60,000 nt of DNA from Nymphaea colorata (Eukaryota; Streptophyta; Magnoliopsida; Nymphaeales; Nymphaeaceae): NCBI RefSeq assembly GCF_008831285.2, contig NC_045140.1, positions 5,189,528-5,249,527 on the forward strand. The letters are read 5' to 3'. A program made the translations under genes and the position numbers. Shown in pieces: positions 11,712-23,781 of the stretch; position 1 is the first letter of the stretch; each line of letters opens with the position of its first letter. Below the pieces are notes generated by a model. It did not search any database. It saw nothing but the letters and a program-made list of their open reading frames with translations, and was not told the DNA's origin.

Positions 11712-13506
11712 CCAGCTCAGTTGCCTAGCCCCAACGACTCCTTTTGGAGCAATCGGACCTAGTCCAACTGCTAGTTCTCTTTTATCTTCTATTTTTTCTT
11801 TTTTTATTCCTTAGTTCTTCGTTGTGTATGTACTGCTGTTGTTTTTGCCATTGTGAGGAAGTCGTTTTCTACAGCTTTTGGTAGGACTCAATAATATTTT
11901 TCATTCTCTATTTTTTTGGTCACATGGCCTTGGTGCTTTTCGTGGAGTTTCACTGTATATATGTGACTGTTATCAGTCACATTTTCATGGTATCAGAGCT
12001 CTGGTTTGGGCTTTGATTTGCTGATTGTGAGTACAACCTTTTTGTTGGTTCATAAATACGGTGTTCACCAACTATTTAGTGAAATTACTGAAGCCTTGAG
12101 GAATGGTCGCTGCTGCCCTTGCATGGAGACTAATACCGTGCTGATTTTGCTGACTGCACACCTTTTGAAGCCAGTTGGTGACATGACATTTATGGGAACT
12201 CATTACCCATCAACCAACCTTTTGTCTAGAAGACCATACTTTGACTAGAGAGCTCATGAAGTTCATTGCTCTACTTAACAGGCCCATCTAGTTTGATAAA
12301 TACTCCTCTCTTTAGAAAGAGGAGTGTTCCTACTTCCGGTAACATACGGACTTTTTTTGAAAGAGGAAATTTTTAATTTTGATTAAAAGAATTTTAAAAG
12401 AGTCTTCTCACACAAATGATATGCCTTTATTTTATTCTTATTTCCTCTTTGAGTATAACGAAAATATTTCAAATTTTTGTTGTCAATCACTAGAAGAACA
12501 AGTCTAGAAAAATCCTAGATATGAACGGTGAGGAAAAATTCTATGAAAAATTCTATGAAGCTGATAAAGTCAAAACTAGGAAAGGGTGTTGACTCTACCG
12601 ATCTAGCGTCTACAAGGATTTAGCAGGAAAATATCCTAAGAGAGAGGCCATAATGCCATTTAAAAACTTGGTAGGTAGGAACATGAGAGTTGGGAGATGG
12701 GCTCGGTGCTTGTGTAGTCGTTCCTCTGGGTCAGCATAAAGGTGATTTATGTCTATGCTGCGAAGATGATGACTTATGAACTTTTGACATATTGAAAACC
12801 CGCAAGGTGAAACGGGTTGGATACGTGACAAAGCTACACATAACCGCCAAAGTGGTAGAGCTCTGTAGTAGCCTCTGGGGTGGTGAGGTATTCCTTCAGA
12901 GGTGAAGGTCGGCCTAAAAAAAAAAAATCAAAAGCAAAAAAAAAAAAAACGGCAAAAAGCCACTACAAAAAAATAAAAAGAAAAAAGAAAAAAAAGGTGC
13001 CTGCCAAGAGATGAATAGCATGCTGAACTCATAAGAATTAAATGTGACAATCTTTTGTGGATGTGCAATTATTTGGTCAATATCTGCTCATATTTTTTAA
13101 TTTGATTTCCAAGACGTCGAGGATGATTCCTTTATGTTCATATTTTGGAACTTTAAAGACATCCCTTTTAGAGATTCAACAACATTAATGCCAAATGAAT
13201 CCTGATGCTTGTATGGTATTGAGCATAAATGAAGGGCATATCATTTGCACAACATGAGCACTAAAGCCTATGGTTTAAATTGATGATTTATGAGCTATTT
13301 CAAAGTGAAAAACTTGACATCTCTTGTTATGTTTTCCGGCTTCTTAGGCGATCTCCCAACCCCTTTTTGTTCTTGAAGGATGTTGTCATTTTCATTACCA
13401 AACTGGTAGTCCGTTCACATAATGGATGAAGCCTCTCAAACATATCCACTCATTTTCAAACGCAATACATTGTGATGATTTATATCTTTACATTGTGATG
13501 ATTTAT

Positions 13507-15317
13507 TCGTTGTGTATGTACTGCTGTTGTTTTTGCCATTGTGAGGAAGTTGTTTGCTACAGCTTTTGGTAGGACTCAATAATATTTTTCATTCTCCATT
13601 TTTTTGGTCACATGGCCTTGGTGCTTTTCATGGAGTTTCACTGTATATATGTGACTGTTATCAGTAACATTTTCATGGTATCAGAGCTCTGGTTTGGGCT
13701 TTGATTTGCTGATTGTGAGTACAACCTTTTTGTTGGTTCATAAATACGGTGTTCACCAACTATTTAGTGAAATTACTGAAGCCTTGAGGAATGGTTGCTG
13801 CTGCCGTTGCATGGAGACTAATACCGTGCTGATTGTGCTGATTTTGCTGACTGCACACCTTTTGAAGCCAGCTGGTGACATGACATTTATGGGAACTCAT
13901 TACCCATCAACCAACCTTTTGTCTAGAAGACCATACTTTGACTAGAGAGCTTTGACTAGAGAGCTGATGAAGTTCGTTGCTCTACCTAACAGGCCCATCT
14001 AGTTTGATAAATACTCCTCTCTTTAGATGGAGGAGAGTTCCTACTTCCGGTAACATACCATTTGATGTCAAGGACTTTTTTTGAAAGAGGAAACTTTTAA
14101 TTTTGATTAAAAGAATTTTAAAAGAGTCTTCTCACACAAATGATATGCCTTTATTTTATTCTTATTTCCTCTTTGAGTATAAGGAAAATGTTTCAAATTT
14201 TTGTTGTCAATCACTAGGAGAGCAAGTCTAGAAAAATCCTAGATATGAACGCTATCGATCAAGCGTCTATAAGGATTTAGCAGGAAAATATCCTAAGAGT
14301 GAGGCCCATTTAAAATCTTGGCAGGTAGCAAAATGAGAGTTGAGAGATGAGCTCGGGGTTTGTGTAGTCGTTCTTCTGGGTCAGAGTATCGGGTAGGCAT
14401 AAAGGTGATTTATGTCTATGCTGCGAAGATGATGACTTATGAACTTTTGACATATTGAAAACCCGCAAGGTGAAACGGGTTGGATACGTGACAAAGCTAC
14501 ACATAACCGCCAAAGTGGTGGTGCTCTGTAGTAGCCTCTGGGGTGGTGAGGTATTCCTTCAGAGGTGAAGGTCGGCCTAAAAAAAAAAAAATCAAAAGCC
14601 AAAAAAAAAACGGCAAAAAACAAAAAAATAAAAAAAAGAAAAGAAAAAAAGGTGCCTGCCAAGAGATGAATAGCATGAATGCTGAACTCATAGGAATTAA
14701 ATGTGACAATCTTTTGTGGATGTGCATTTATTAGGTCAATATCTGCTCATATTTTTTGATTTCCAAGACGTCGAGGATGATTCCTTTATGTTCATATTTT
14801 GGAACTTTAAAGACATCCCTTTTAGAGATTGAACAACATTAATGCCAAATGAATCCTGCCAAATGAATCCTGATGCTTGTATGGTATTGAGCATAAATGA
14901 AGGGCATATCATTTGCACAACATGAGCACTAAAGCCTATGGTTTAAATTGATGATTTATGAGCTATTTCAAAGTAAAAAACTTGACATCTTTGTTATGTT
15001 TTCCGGCTTCTTAGGCGATCTCCCAACCCCTTTTTGTTCCTGAAGGATGTTGTCATTTTCATTACCAAACTGGTAGTCCGTTCACATAATGGATGAAGCC
15101 TCTCAAACATATCCATTCATTTTCAAATGTTATATCTTTTTCATCTCCCCTGTCTCAAAATACGGGGACCATTCCCTCCCTTTGAGACTTCTTTGAAGAC
15201 TTCCAACATCCACTATTGGTGATCATGCTTTATGGTTTCACACATCATGCATAGCATATTTAGCTTAAATCTTTATATTTTTTGATTGTTGTGGAGAATT
15301 TCGATTTACGATTGTTG
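13507..15317 (+). repeat. S1, tandem second copy within unit 3
   Basis: After GATGATTTAT at about 13500 the sequence jumps back to TTCGTTGTGTATGTACTGC, the internal S1 sequence also found at 5290, 9030 and 11820. It then runs through the primer-like motif (13676-13687), the YGVHQLF frame and the A-rich tract (about 14579-14652). It carries private small duplications: 9 bp at 13826-13843, 14 bp at 13937-13964 and 14 bp at 14843-14870. Confidence 0.85.
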
Positions 15318-15343
15318 TGGGATTATGTTAAATGGAGAGGTGC

Positions 15344-18300
15344 TGATACGGGCCTGTCTAGGAGTCCGTCGAGAAAGGACGTGGGCGATGCCGTGAGGCG
15401 CAGGTCCACTCCGGCCAAGCGACGAGGGAGTGTTCTCTGCCGCCTCGGGGACGAGCCAGGACCGCGGACGAGGGTGTCGTCCAGGAGACAGCTGCGGCCA
15501 TTGAGCCAGACGAGGACGAAGGTGGCAACAGAGTGCCGTCCGGGACCGGCCACACCAGCGCCGAGGGGCGCCGAAGCTGGCCGCTTACGGCCGAAGGTGG
15601 TGCCGACAGGCGCGAGGCAGCTAGCGGCACCAGAGCTACGACTAGGGCTGACCCCATTCCCACCCGCCGTGCCGGGAAAGAGCCGATGGTCGACCCGCGT
15701 TTAGACTTATTTATGGCTAACCCTTCTTGTAACAGGTTCGAAGAAGTACCCGGACCTAGCGGGACCAAGGGGCTAGACAACACACGGAGCGTTGGACTGG
15801 TGCTGAGGGAGGACGACACGGACTCGGCCACGCTCGGGAAGAAGACCACCATTCCTGAGTTAGGGTGAAGTGGGTTCACGCCCAGCTCGAGCGTCTCGAC
15901 CGATCTCGCCTTTGGAGCGAGTGATGTGAACTTGGGTGACCGTGCAAAGCGGTTCCCTCTTTACGTTTGTACATGTTTTAAAACTTAAACCCTTGTATTG
16001 GTAAGCTATTGGACTTGGAATCGGTTTGGCCATGTAGAACCGGTTCAGTTGCCAAACCGGTTCACTCAAGCTACTTAACGCTTGAGACTCATTGTAAAGG
16101 ATATGCTTTGGAAATCAGAAAAAATCGATCTCTCTCTCCTCTCTCGCGATTTCTCCCTCCTCCCGCCCGAGGGTTCACCCTCGCCTTGACGAGGCTGTCT
16201 CCCCCGCGTCTCCCTCTCTCGCGTCCCTACCTCCTGACGCCTTCCTCACCTTGATCCCTGCTTCTTCTATCTCCCCCGTGCGTCTCTTTCCCCTGGCGCT
16301 TCTTCTGCTCTACCCCGTGAGGTCCAAGCAAGGCCAACGCCATCCACAGCAGCTAACCCTTGCTGTTGCGCCTGATTCTTCAACCGCAGCTCCTCAACCA
16401 TCCAGGCCGCTGATGCACTCTCGGATGACCCCTGGGACGACGCTGCTGGCTCCTGCTCCCCTGGGCGACGCTATGGCTCATCTCTGAGCAGGACCCGACA
16501 GCTCAAGAGGTTGAAACCCCACCTGTCGGAATCCTGAACTCGTGAGCTGCTGCCTGCCGCTGTCCCTGCCTCCTCCACCCGACCAGCCTGAAGAACTTCC
16601 TAGCTTCACCATGGGAATACGCAGTTGGTCTCTCCACCCCTGGGCGACACCAGGGTTCACCACTGAGCAGAATCCGCCTGTCCACAGCTGCCAAGGACCC
16701 CCTTGTCGGAATCTTGAACCCGCCGGCGGCGCTCTATGCGATCTCAGCCTGAACGGCAGCTGGTTCCACCAATCACGACAGCAAATTTGGGGGAAAACCC
16801 CAAATCTGGTGAACAATCGCTTCTCCCCTTTCCCTGGTTGATTGTTTTCTGTTCCTGCCTGTGGATTGCACGAACTGAAGGCTGGGATGAACCGAGAAGA
16901 AGGAGGAGCTGGGTTCTGTCTGCCGTGAACCCCTGTTCCATGCTGCAGACCCGACCCCAACCTTGTTAACGACTTGGCCATTGGGTGGTCAGTTGCCCCC
17001 CAAACTCTGGGCGTCCCCTTGTAATTACCTTGGCCACCATCCTACCAAGTTTCAGCTTCATTTGACGCCATGGTGATTTGCTGTGAATTTTCGAAGGTTG
17101 ACTGCCCTGTTCTCCCTGTTATCCTCTGTTCCGGGTGACAGTCCAGCGTCTTGCTGAAGGAACGACCTGGCCTTAGGGTGGGCTTTTGCCCCCCATCTTT
17201 TGGGCGTCCCTAGATAAATATCTCAGGCACTTGCACACCAAATTTCAGCTCAATCCGAGCTTCGAGTGAATTTTGGTGAATTTCGCAAGATTGAGCTCCC
17301 CTGTTCTGCGCCTGAGACAAACCTGAAGCCAGCGACTGTGTCAGCCAGCGCTCTTCCTCAGGGCTTCGACTGAGCTTGGAGGCTCCTTTGCAGCTCATAT
17401 TTGGAGCGTGTCTTTGTAACTATCTGAGGGAGCTCTCAACCAAAATTCAGCTTATTTGGAGCTTCCTACGAATTTTAGTGATTTTCCGAAGTTGGAGCCA
17501 CCCTGCGCACACCAGTGAACCAAGGAGCTCTCCTTCGACTGCGGAGAAGCTTGGAGCAATTGCTGCTTTGCAGCGCGCCTACGCCGGCGTTAAACGGCGC
17601 TTGCCTCACCCCACTGCCGTCTGCTCCCGGGGTTTATCATCGCGCACGGTGACGCTTCTCTACTCCCTGGAGACTGTACTTGTTATTTGATTAAACATTG
17701 ACTACATGATTTTCTGCTTGAGGGCTGCTCGATGAGCCGCTAGGTACCAGCCGTGAGGAGCTAGGAGCAAAGGCTGCTTGGCAGCACGCGTGCAGCGGCG
17801 TTAATCGGTGCCAGTCTCACCCCTTACGTTCGCTCCTGGGGTTCCTGTTGAAGTCTGGTGAAGCTCCTCTGCATTAGCCTCCTATATTCATGTTAATTGC
17901 GTACTTGGTAATTGCCTTGTTGCTTGTGTTTGAGGGTGTGTCCAAGGCGCGAGAGGATTCGTGGAAGAGGCTGGTACCCGCCTGACTCGCCGTCCGTTGC
18001 TGGATACCGAGGGCCTTGGTCTTCCGCCCTTGGTCGTGCCGCTGGGCTAGCCCCAGCGAGGTTTGCCTCACTTTCCCCCTATAGAACGGGGTGGGTTTAC
18101 TCGCTTTCAGCCTTAACTCTGGACCAACCTATGGGCTGGGGAATGGTTTGTACGCATAGGCATGATTGAATGGTTTGTTGAGTGAGGCTGAGGGCATTCT
18201 TGTACGCAACGATTGTAAGGCCTTGAACCCATCTGTGTAGTAGGTTCAGACCTAGAATAGGCGGGAAAAGCCCTCCTTGTACCGTTACCCTTGGGCATTC

Positions 18301-18450
18301 ACTGGGTTTGTCCCCAGTGGGGTAGAAATTGGCTTGTAATCTTTCTAACTTGTCGCCGAAAGCATCCGTGAAGAGATCTTGGGAGGTCAGGACAGCAGCG
18401 CAGACTGGGTTTTCTGGACAGCTACAGTGCCCGCAGCTTGCGTCCTACCA
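15344..18450 (+). repeat. Gypsy 5' LTR (3107 bp)
   Basis: TG...CA termini. The first 525 bp are GC-rich and match the 3' LTR stretch that is coding for the C-terminal pol extension. The remainder is non-coding, with blocks of similar text (for example CAGCTCAATCCGAGCTTC, CAGCTTATTTGGAGCTTCC) suggesting old internal repetition. Compared with the 3' LTR it keeps 138 bp (18240-18377) that the other has lost, and it lacks about 10 bp near 15431 and a 21-bp duplication. I could not place a TATA box or RNA start with confidence. Confidence 0.92.
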
Positions 18451-18453
18451 GTA

Positions 18454-18464
18454 GGTATCAGAGC
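18454..18464 (+). promoter_or_regulatory. Gypsy primer-binding site (tRNA-iMet)
   Basis: GGTATCAGAGC, three bases after the end of the 5' LTR, matches the complement of the initiator tRNA-Met 3' end minus the first base. Confidence 0.85.
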
Positions 18465-18526
18465 AGTCTTCAGGGATCAGTTTTCGGTTTTCTTTCAGAG
18501 GTTTGTTCAGTTTGTGTTTGGCAACT

Positions 18527-20107
18527 ATGGCGCCTCGTAAAGATAAACAGGTGGTGAAGGACATCGAGTCACAGGTGGTCTCAGAGGAAGGGGCAGTTGT
18601 TGAAGCAGGGGAAGAGGTCACGAGGTCACGCCAGTTACCTTGAGGTCCCTCATGGATATGATGATTCAGATGCGTGAGGATAATCGCACGATTGTTGAGC
18701 GCCTGGACAACCTTGAGAGGAGGGTGCTTGATGCTCCTCTAGGTGCTCCACCCTTGCCCTGGCCACAACTAGCCGTGATGTACCGACCACTTCTTATGCG
18801 CAGCATGGCGGAGTGACTGAATCAATGATGCAAAAGATGCTCCATCAGATGCAGCAAACGATCATACAGTCAGTCAGGTCGACAGATGGGAAAGGGTTAC
18901 TTCCCCGCCGCCTAGAGAGGGTCATAGTGCTACTGTTGATCCCACTTTTCATGGTGACTACGACTACGAGGAAGATGAGGGTGAATGGCACTACCCAGGT
19001 GGTCGTAGAGTTCGAAATAGGGATGATTTCCATCCCCGAAGACAAGGAGGAATTGACGACAGGATGCCCACGTGGAAATTGGAGTGCCCTATGTTTAATG
19101 TTAAGAATACGAGGGACTGGCTCTATAAGGTTGAAAGATATTTCCAGTGTTTGGGAGTGCCCCCAGAGCATCAGCTTACCTACGCTATGCTACTGTTGGA
19201 GGGACCTGCCCTCCAATGGTATCGCTACATCACCCACAGGAACCCAAACATTACATGGGCAGAATTCAGGGCTGCTTTGATGCGCAGGTTTGAAGAATCT
19301 CGTTTCGCAGATTTTAATGTGCAGCTCAAGTCCTTAACGCAGACAGGATCAGTGTTAGACTATCAGGATCAGTTTGAGAGCCTTGCTTGTTTGGTGACTG
19401 GTTGGGATGACGAGGCTTTAGTTGGGGCATTCATTGGCGGGCTTCAGCCAGAAATTCAGTTGTCAGTTTTAGGCCAGCCGTCCCGTGAGCTACAAGAATG
19501 CATGCGTGTGGCTAGACATAAAGAGGATAAGATGAAGAGGAAGCAAGAGATACGGAAATCCTACAGGGATGTTCCGAGGGACAAGAAACACTTCGGGAAA
19601 CCGCCATCACCTCGTGCTATCAAACCTGCCACAGGTAAGACATATGAGGGAAGACCTGCCTTTCAGGATAAGGTGCCCGTCAGATATATCTCTAAGGCCG
19701 AAAGGGACGAACTCATCCGAAGAGGCTTGTGTATAAAATGTAAAGAGAAATGGGAGCCCAAACATGTTTGCAGAACCTTCCAACTAGTTGTGGTACTTGA
19801 GGAAACCGGTGAGGGAAGTACCGCTGAGACCCCCAGTGGAGAGGTTGAGGAAGAGGCTGCCCTAGAGCAGCCAGGGTCACCTAGCGGTGAGTGTCACACA
19901 GTTACCAACCCCAGCCGCCCCAGAGCTATGCGAATGGTGGGGTCCATTCAGTCGACAGGTGTGATCGTTCTTTTGGATTCAGGAGCCTCCCATAACTACA
20001 TCAGGACTGAGGTTGCTCAGAAAGTGGGGTGCACGTTGTCACCGCACAGACCTCTCACCGTGGTTGTTGGAAATGGTGCCCGTCTCACTTGCAGGCTGTG
20101 GAATTAG
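18527..20107 (+). pseudogene. Gypsy gag and protease region
   Basis: ATG at 18527 opens MAPRKDKQVVKD and soon hits a TGA (18641) because AGGTCACG is duplicated (18615-18630). Reading continues in other frames to the open stretch 19064-20107. There the retrotransposon gag core reads NTRDWLYKVERYFQCLGVPP, GPALQWYRYITHRNPNITWA and FEESRFADFNVQLKSLTQ. It is followed by a basic linker, a knuckle-like CIKCKEKWEPKHVC and the aspartic-protease motif LLDSGASHNYI near 19974. Gag builds the particle; the protease cuts the polyprotein. At least three frame changes lie before the core and one at about 20095, so no full product is possible. Confidence 0.85.
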
Positions 20108-21958
20108 TGATGCAAGGGGAGACATTTGTGGTTGACTTGTTGGTCTTACCTATTGAGGGGGCTGATGTTGTACTGGGGATTCAGTGGCTGGAAAACCTCG
20201 GAAATATCGTGTGGAATTTCGCTAGAATGCGAATGAGCTTCCAGAAGGGAGAGGGAGGTACTACTGTTACACTGCGGGGCATCAGACCTAATGTTTCACC
20301 TTCACCCAAGGCAGCGCTCAAGCTCATTGCTGCTCATCATCTTGCTTGTTGGGTTATTTCAATAGCTACAGATGTATCTCCTGCGGCCGAACATGACGAT
20401 GAACAAGTGCCGCCAGAAATTCAGCATCTCTTGAGACAGTTTGAGGACGTCTTTATGGAGCCAAAGGGGCTCCCTCCCCCTCGATCTTATGATCATCAGA
20501 TTAACTTGACCCATGGTACTGAGCCTATCAATGTCAGACCCTACCGTTATGGGTACGTGCAAAAGTCAGAGATTGAGAGGTTAGTGAAAGAAATGCTTGA
20601 AGGGGGCATTATCAGGCCCAGTAGCAGCCCCTATTCCTCTCCTGTACTTCTAGTGAAGAAAAAAGACGAAACTTGGAGGTTCTGCATTGACTATAGAGCT
20701 TTGAATGAGGCTACGGTGAAAGACAGACATCCGATTCCGGTGATTGATGAGCTTTTAGACGAGTTGGCCGGCGCCACAGTCTTCTCCAAGTTAGATTTGA
20801 GGGCAGGGTACGTATGAATGCTAATGACGTCCCCAAAACAGCTTTTCGAACTCATGATGGGCACTATGAGTTCCTGGTTATGCCCTTTGGCCTAACCAAC
20901 GCACCAGCCACATTTCAGCGCTGCATGAATGATATCTTCCGGCCTCACTTGCGAGATTTCATCCTTGTCTTCTTCGATGACATCCTCGTTTACAGCCGGT
21001 CGATGGAGCAACACATAGATCACTTGGTACGGACCTTGAATTTGTTGCATGAGCACAGCTTGTTTGCCAAGTTATCTAAATGTAGTTTTGGTCAGCCCTC
21101 TATTGGCTACCTGGGGCATATTGTATCTAAAGAGGGTGTGATGACAGACCCTGAGAAGCTTCATGTAATGAAAGAATGGCCGCTTCCCAAAGATTTACGT
21201 GGGCTGAGAGGGTTTTTGGGGCTAACAGGCTATTATCGTCGATTTATTCAGAATTATGGTATTATCGCAGCTCCTCTGACTAGTATGTTAAAGAAAGGCC
21301 AATTTGCGTGGACGGTTTATTCAGAATTATGGTATTATCGCAGCTCCTCTGACTAGTATGTTAAAGAAAGGCAAATTTGTGTGGACAGACAAATCCAAAG
21401 CAGCTTTTGAGCATTTGAAGGAGGCAATGATGTCTTCACCTGTGTTAGCCCTACCTGACTTCACTAAACAGTTTGTAGTGGAGACAGATGCGTGTGATTG
21501 TGGTGTGGGGGCTGTGCTCAGTCAGGACAAGCACCCCATTGCTTTTATGTCTAAAGCCCTTACTAGCCAAGCTCGTCCGTATTCGACATATGACAAGGAG
21601 CTCTTGGCCATAGTTCTGGCTGTCACTAAGTGGAGGCCGGCCGTATCTTCTTGGCAGACGTTTTGTCATCAGGACAGACCACCACAGCCTCAAGTGTATG
21701 CTCACTCAGAGAGTTTCCACCCCCGTTCAGCAGAGATGGCTTGCGAAGCTCCTCGGGTACGACTTTCTGATAGAATATAAAAGGGGTCCTGATAATACCG
21801 CAGCAGATGCGTTGTCTCGGCTACCTGAGCAGATGTTGACACTTTCAGTACTAGAGACAGATTTATGGGGGCGTATTGAGACTGAACAGATGAGAGACCC
21901 AGAGTTGCGGCTTCTGAGGCAGTCTTTACATGACAACCCGGGGTCCATTCCCTTGTAG
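20108..21958 (+). pseudogene. Gypsy reverse transcriptase / RNase H region
   Basis: The RT fingers and palm read [20 protein letters not shown] and [10 protein letters not shown], then after a break FRTHDGHYEFLVMPFGLTNA and FFDDILVYSRSMEQHIDHL with the catalytic DD. RNase H reads FVVETDACDCGVGAVLSQ and IAFMSKALTSQARPYSTYDK. Lesions: about 10 bp lost between LRAGY and MNANDV (near 20812), which in relatives encodes HQI and part of the next codon; a 73-bp tandem duplication (21243-21315 / 21316-21388); and a GGCC duplication at 21635-21642 that throws the RNase H end out of frame. The last part resumes as TPVQQRWLAKLLGYDFLIEY and AADALSRLP. Confidence 0.88.
21243..21388 (+). repeat. 73-bp tandem duplication in the gypsy RT/RNase H connection
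   Basis: TTTATTCAGAATTATGGTAT... begins at 21243 and again at 21316, with a few differences between the copies. Seventy-three is not a multiple of three, so it shifts the frame. Confidence 0.95.
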
Positions 21959-23781
21959 GGTCGACCTTAAGGCGTGAACTCCTTCTTCATTTCCATTGTG
22001 CACCTGCGGTTGGCCACGAAGGAGTAGCTAAGACCCTCCACCGGATTAAGTCTCAGTTTTGGTGGAAAGGATTACGGTCTGATGTAAGGGAGTTTGTCGG
22101 TCAGTGCCAGATCTGTCAGCGTGAGAAGTACGAGGCAACTAAGCCTCCTGGGCACCAGCACCCCTTACCCATTCCGACTAGACCGTGGGCTGATATTTCT
22201 ATGGATTTTATTGATGCCCTTCCCCGTTCAGAGGGCAAGGAAGCTATTCTTGTGGTAGTGGATCGCCTGACTAAGTATGGTCATTTCGCCCCTCTGCCCA
22301 GACACTACCACGGACCTCTTGTAGCTGATGTCTTCCAGGATTTCGTGGGGAAGCTGCATGGCATGCCTAGCACTATCGTTTGTGACAGGGACTCTATTTT
22401 CCTGAGTTCCTTTTGGAGAGAGTACATGCGCAAGGCTGACACCACTATAAACTTCAGCACGGCCCACCATCCCCAGACCGATGGACAGAGCGAGGTGGTC
22501 AATCGCACACTTGAGACGTATTTGCGATGTTATGTGGGTGATAGACCGGCCACTTGGGTGCGACACTTGTCGTGGGCCGAATGGGCCTACAACACTAGCT
22601 TACATGGGGCCACAGCTATGACACCTTATCAGGCTCTATACGGTATTCCACCCCCTCGGATACCGAGATATGAAGGGGGCACTGCCAGAGATGAGGACGT
22701 CGATTGCAGTCTTAGGACCCGAGAAGATGTCCTGGCGACGACACTCCGATGAAATATCTTACGGGCACATAATCGGATGAAACAGGTGTATGATGCAGGT
22801 CGGAAGGACCGTGAGTTCGCAGTCGGAGACTACGTTTGGTTGAAGCGTCTGTCCCTCAGGCAAAAGTCGTTGCTTGGACAGCCCTATTCGAAGTTACTTC
22901 CGAGATATTATGGTCCCTATCCTGTGCTACAGAAGATCGGCCGGGTAGCTTACCGCCTTGCATTACCTGCCACGGCTCTCGTGCATCCGGTTTTCCATGT
23001 GACGCGCCTCAAGCTGCATGTGGGAGAACTTCCTGAACAGATTGAGCACGTTCCGGATCAGCTGCCTCGACCCCACAGGATACTTAGGCACCGTTATGTG
23101 CAGCGTCAGGGTCGCACACGTCATGAGGTCTTGGTCGAGTGGGAGGGACCAGACCAAGGTACCTCCTGGGAGGAGTTCGACCAGATCGCCCACAGGTTTC
23201 CGTACGCACGAGCTTGGGGACAAGCTCAAACTCAGCGGGGTGGATCTGATACGGGCCTGTCTAGGAGTCCGTCGAGACAGGACGTGGGCGATGCCGTGAG
23301 GCGCAGGGCCACCCCGGCCAAGCGTCGAGGGAGTGGAGAGGCCCGTTCTCTGTCGCCTCGGGGACGAGCCAGGACCGCGGACGAGGGTGTCGTCCAGGAG
23401 ACAGCTGCGGCCATTGAGCCAGACGAGGACGAAGGTGGCAGCAGAGTGCCGTCCGGGACCGGCCACACCAGCGAAGAGGGGCGCCGAAGCTGGCCGCTTA
23501 TGGCTGAAGGTGGCGCCAACAGGCGCGAGGCAGCTAGCGGCACCAGAGCTACGACTAGGGCTGACCCCATTCCCACCCGCCGTGCCGGGAAAGAGCCGAT
23601 GGTCGACCCGCGTTTAGACTTATTTATGGCTAACCCTTCTTGTAACAGGTTCGAAGAAGTACCCGGACCTAGCGGGACCAAGGGGCTAGACAACACACGG
23701 AGCGTTGGACTGGTGCTGAGGGAGGACGACACGGACTCGGCCACGCTCGGGAAGAAGACCACCCTTCCTGAGTCAGGGTGA
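21959..23781 (+). pseudogene. Gypsy integrase with chromodomain and LTR-encoded C-terminal extension
   Basis: One frame from about 21961 to 23781 is open except for a single TGA at 22750-22752, at a position where CGA would keep it open. The zinc-binding part has H..H and CQICQ. The catalytic D-D-E residues are in VVVDRLTKYGHF, IVCDRDSIFLSSF and TDGQSEVVNRTLE. The GPY-like region reads LLPRYYGPYPVLQKIG. A chromodomain follows (HEVLVEWEGPDQGTSWEEF, about 23123-23200), expected to steer integration to marked chromatin. The frame then passes the LTR border at 23247 and continues about 178 codons inside the 3' LTR, adding an Arg/Ser-rich (SRSPSRQD, RSLSPRGRAR) and then acidic tail ending LPESG. 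Only the stop and the missing frame link to RT are obvious defects. Confidence 0.88.

Noticed and set aside
12006-12248. Shared frame with YGVHQLFSEITEALRNG in S1 copies
   Set aside because: Short, changes length between copies by small indels, and has no recognisable family; kept only as a note within S1.
14543-14734. Lysine-rich open frame (and its Phe-rich antisense) in the A-rich tract of S1
   Set aside because: Low-complexity A-tract translation, not conserved in length between S1 copies.
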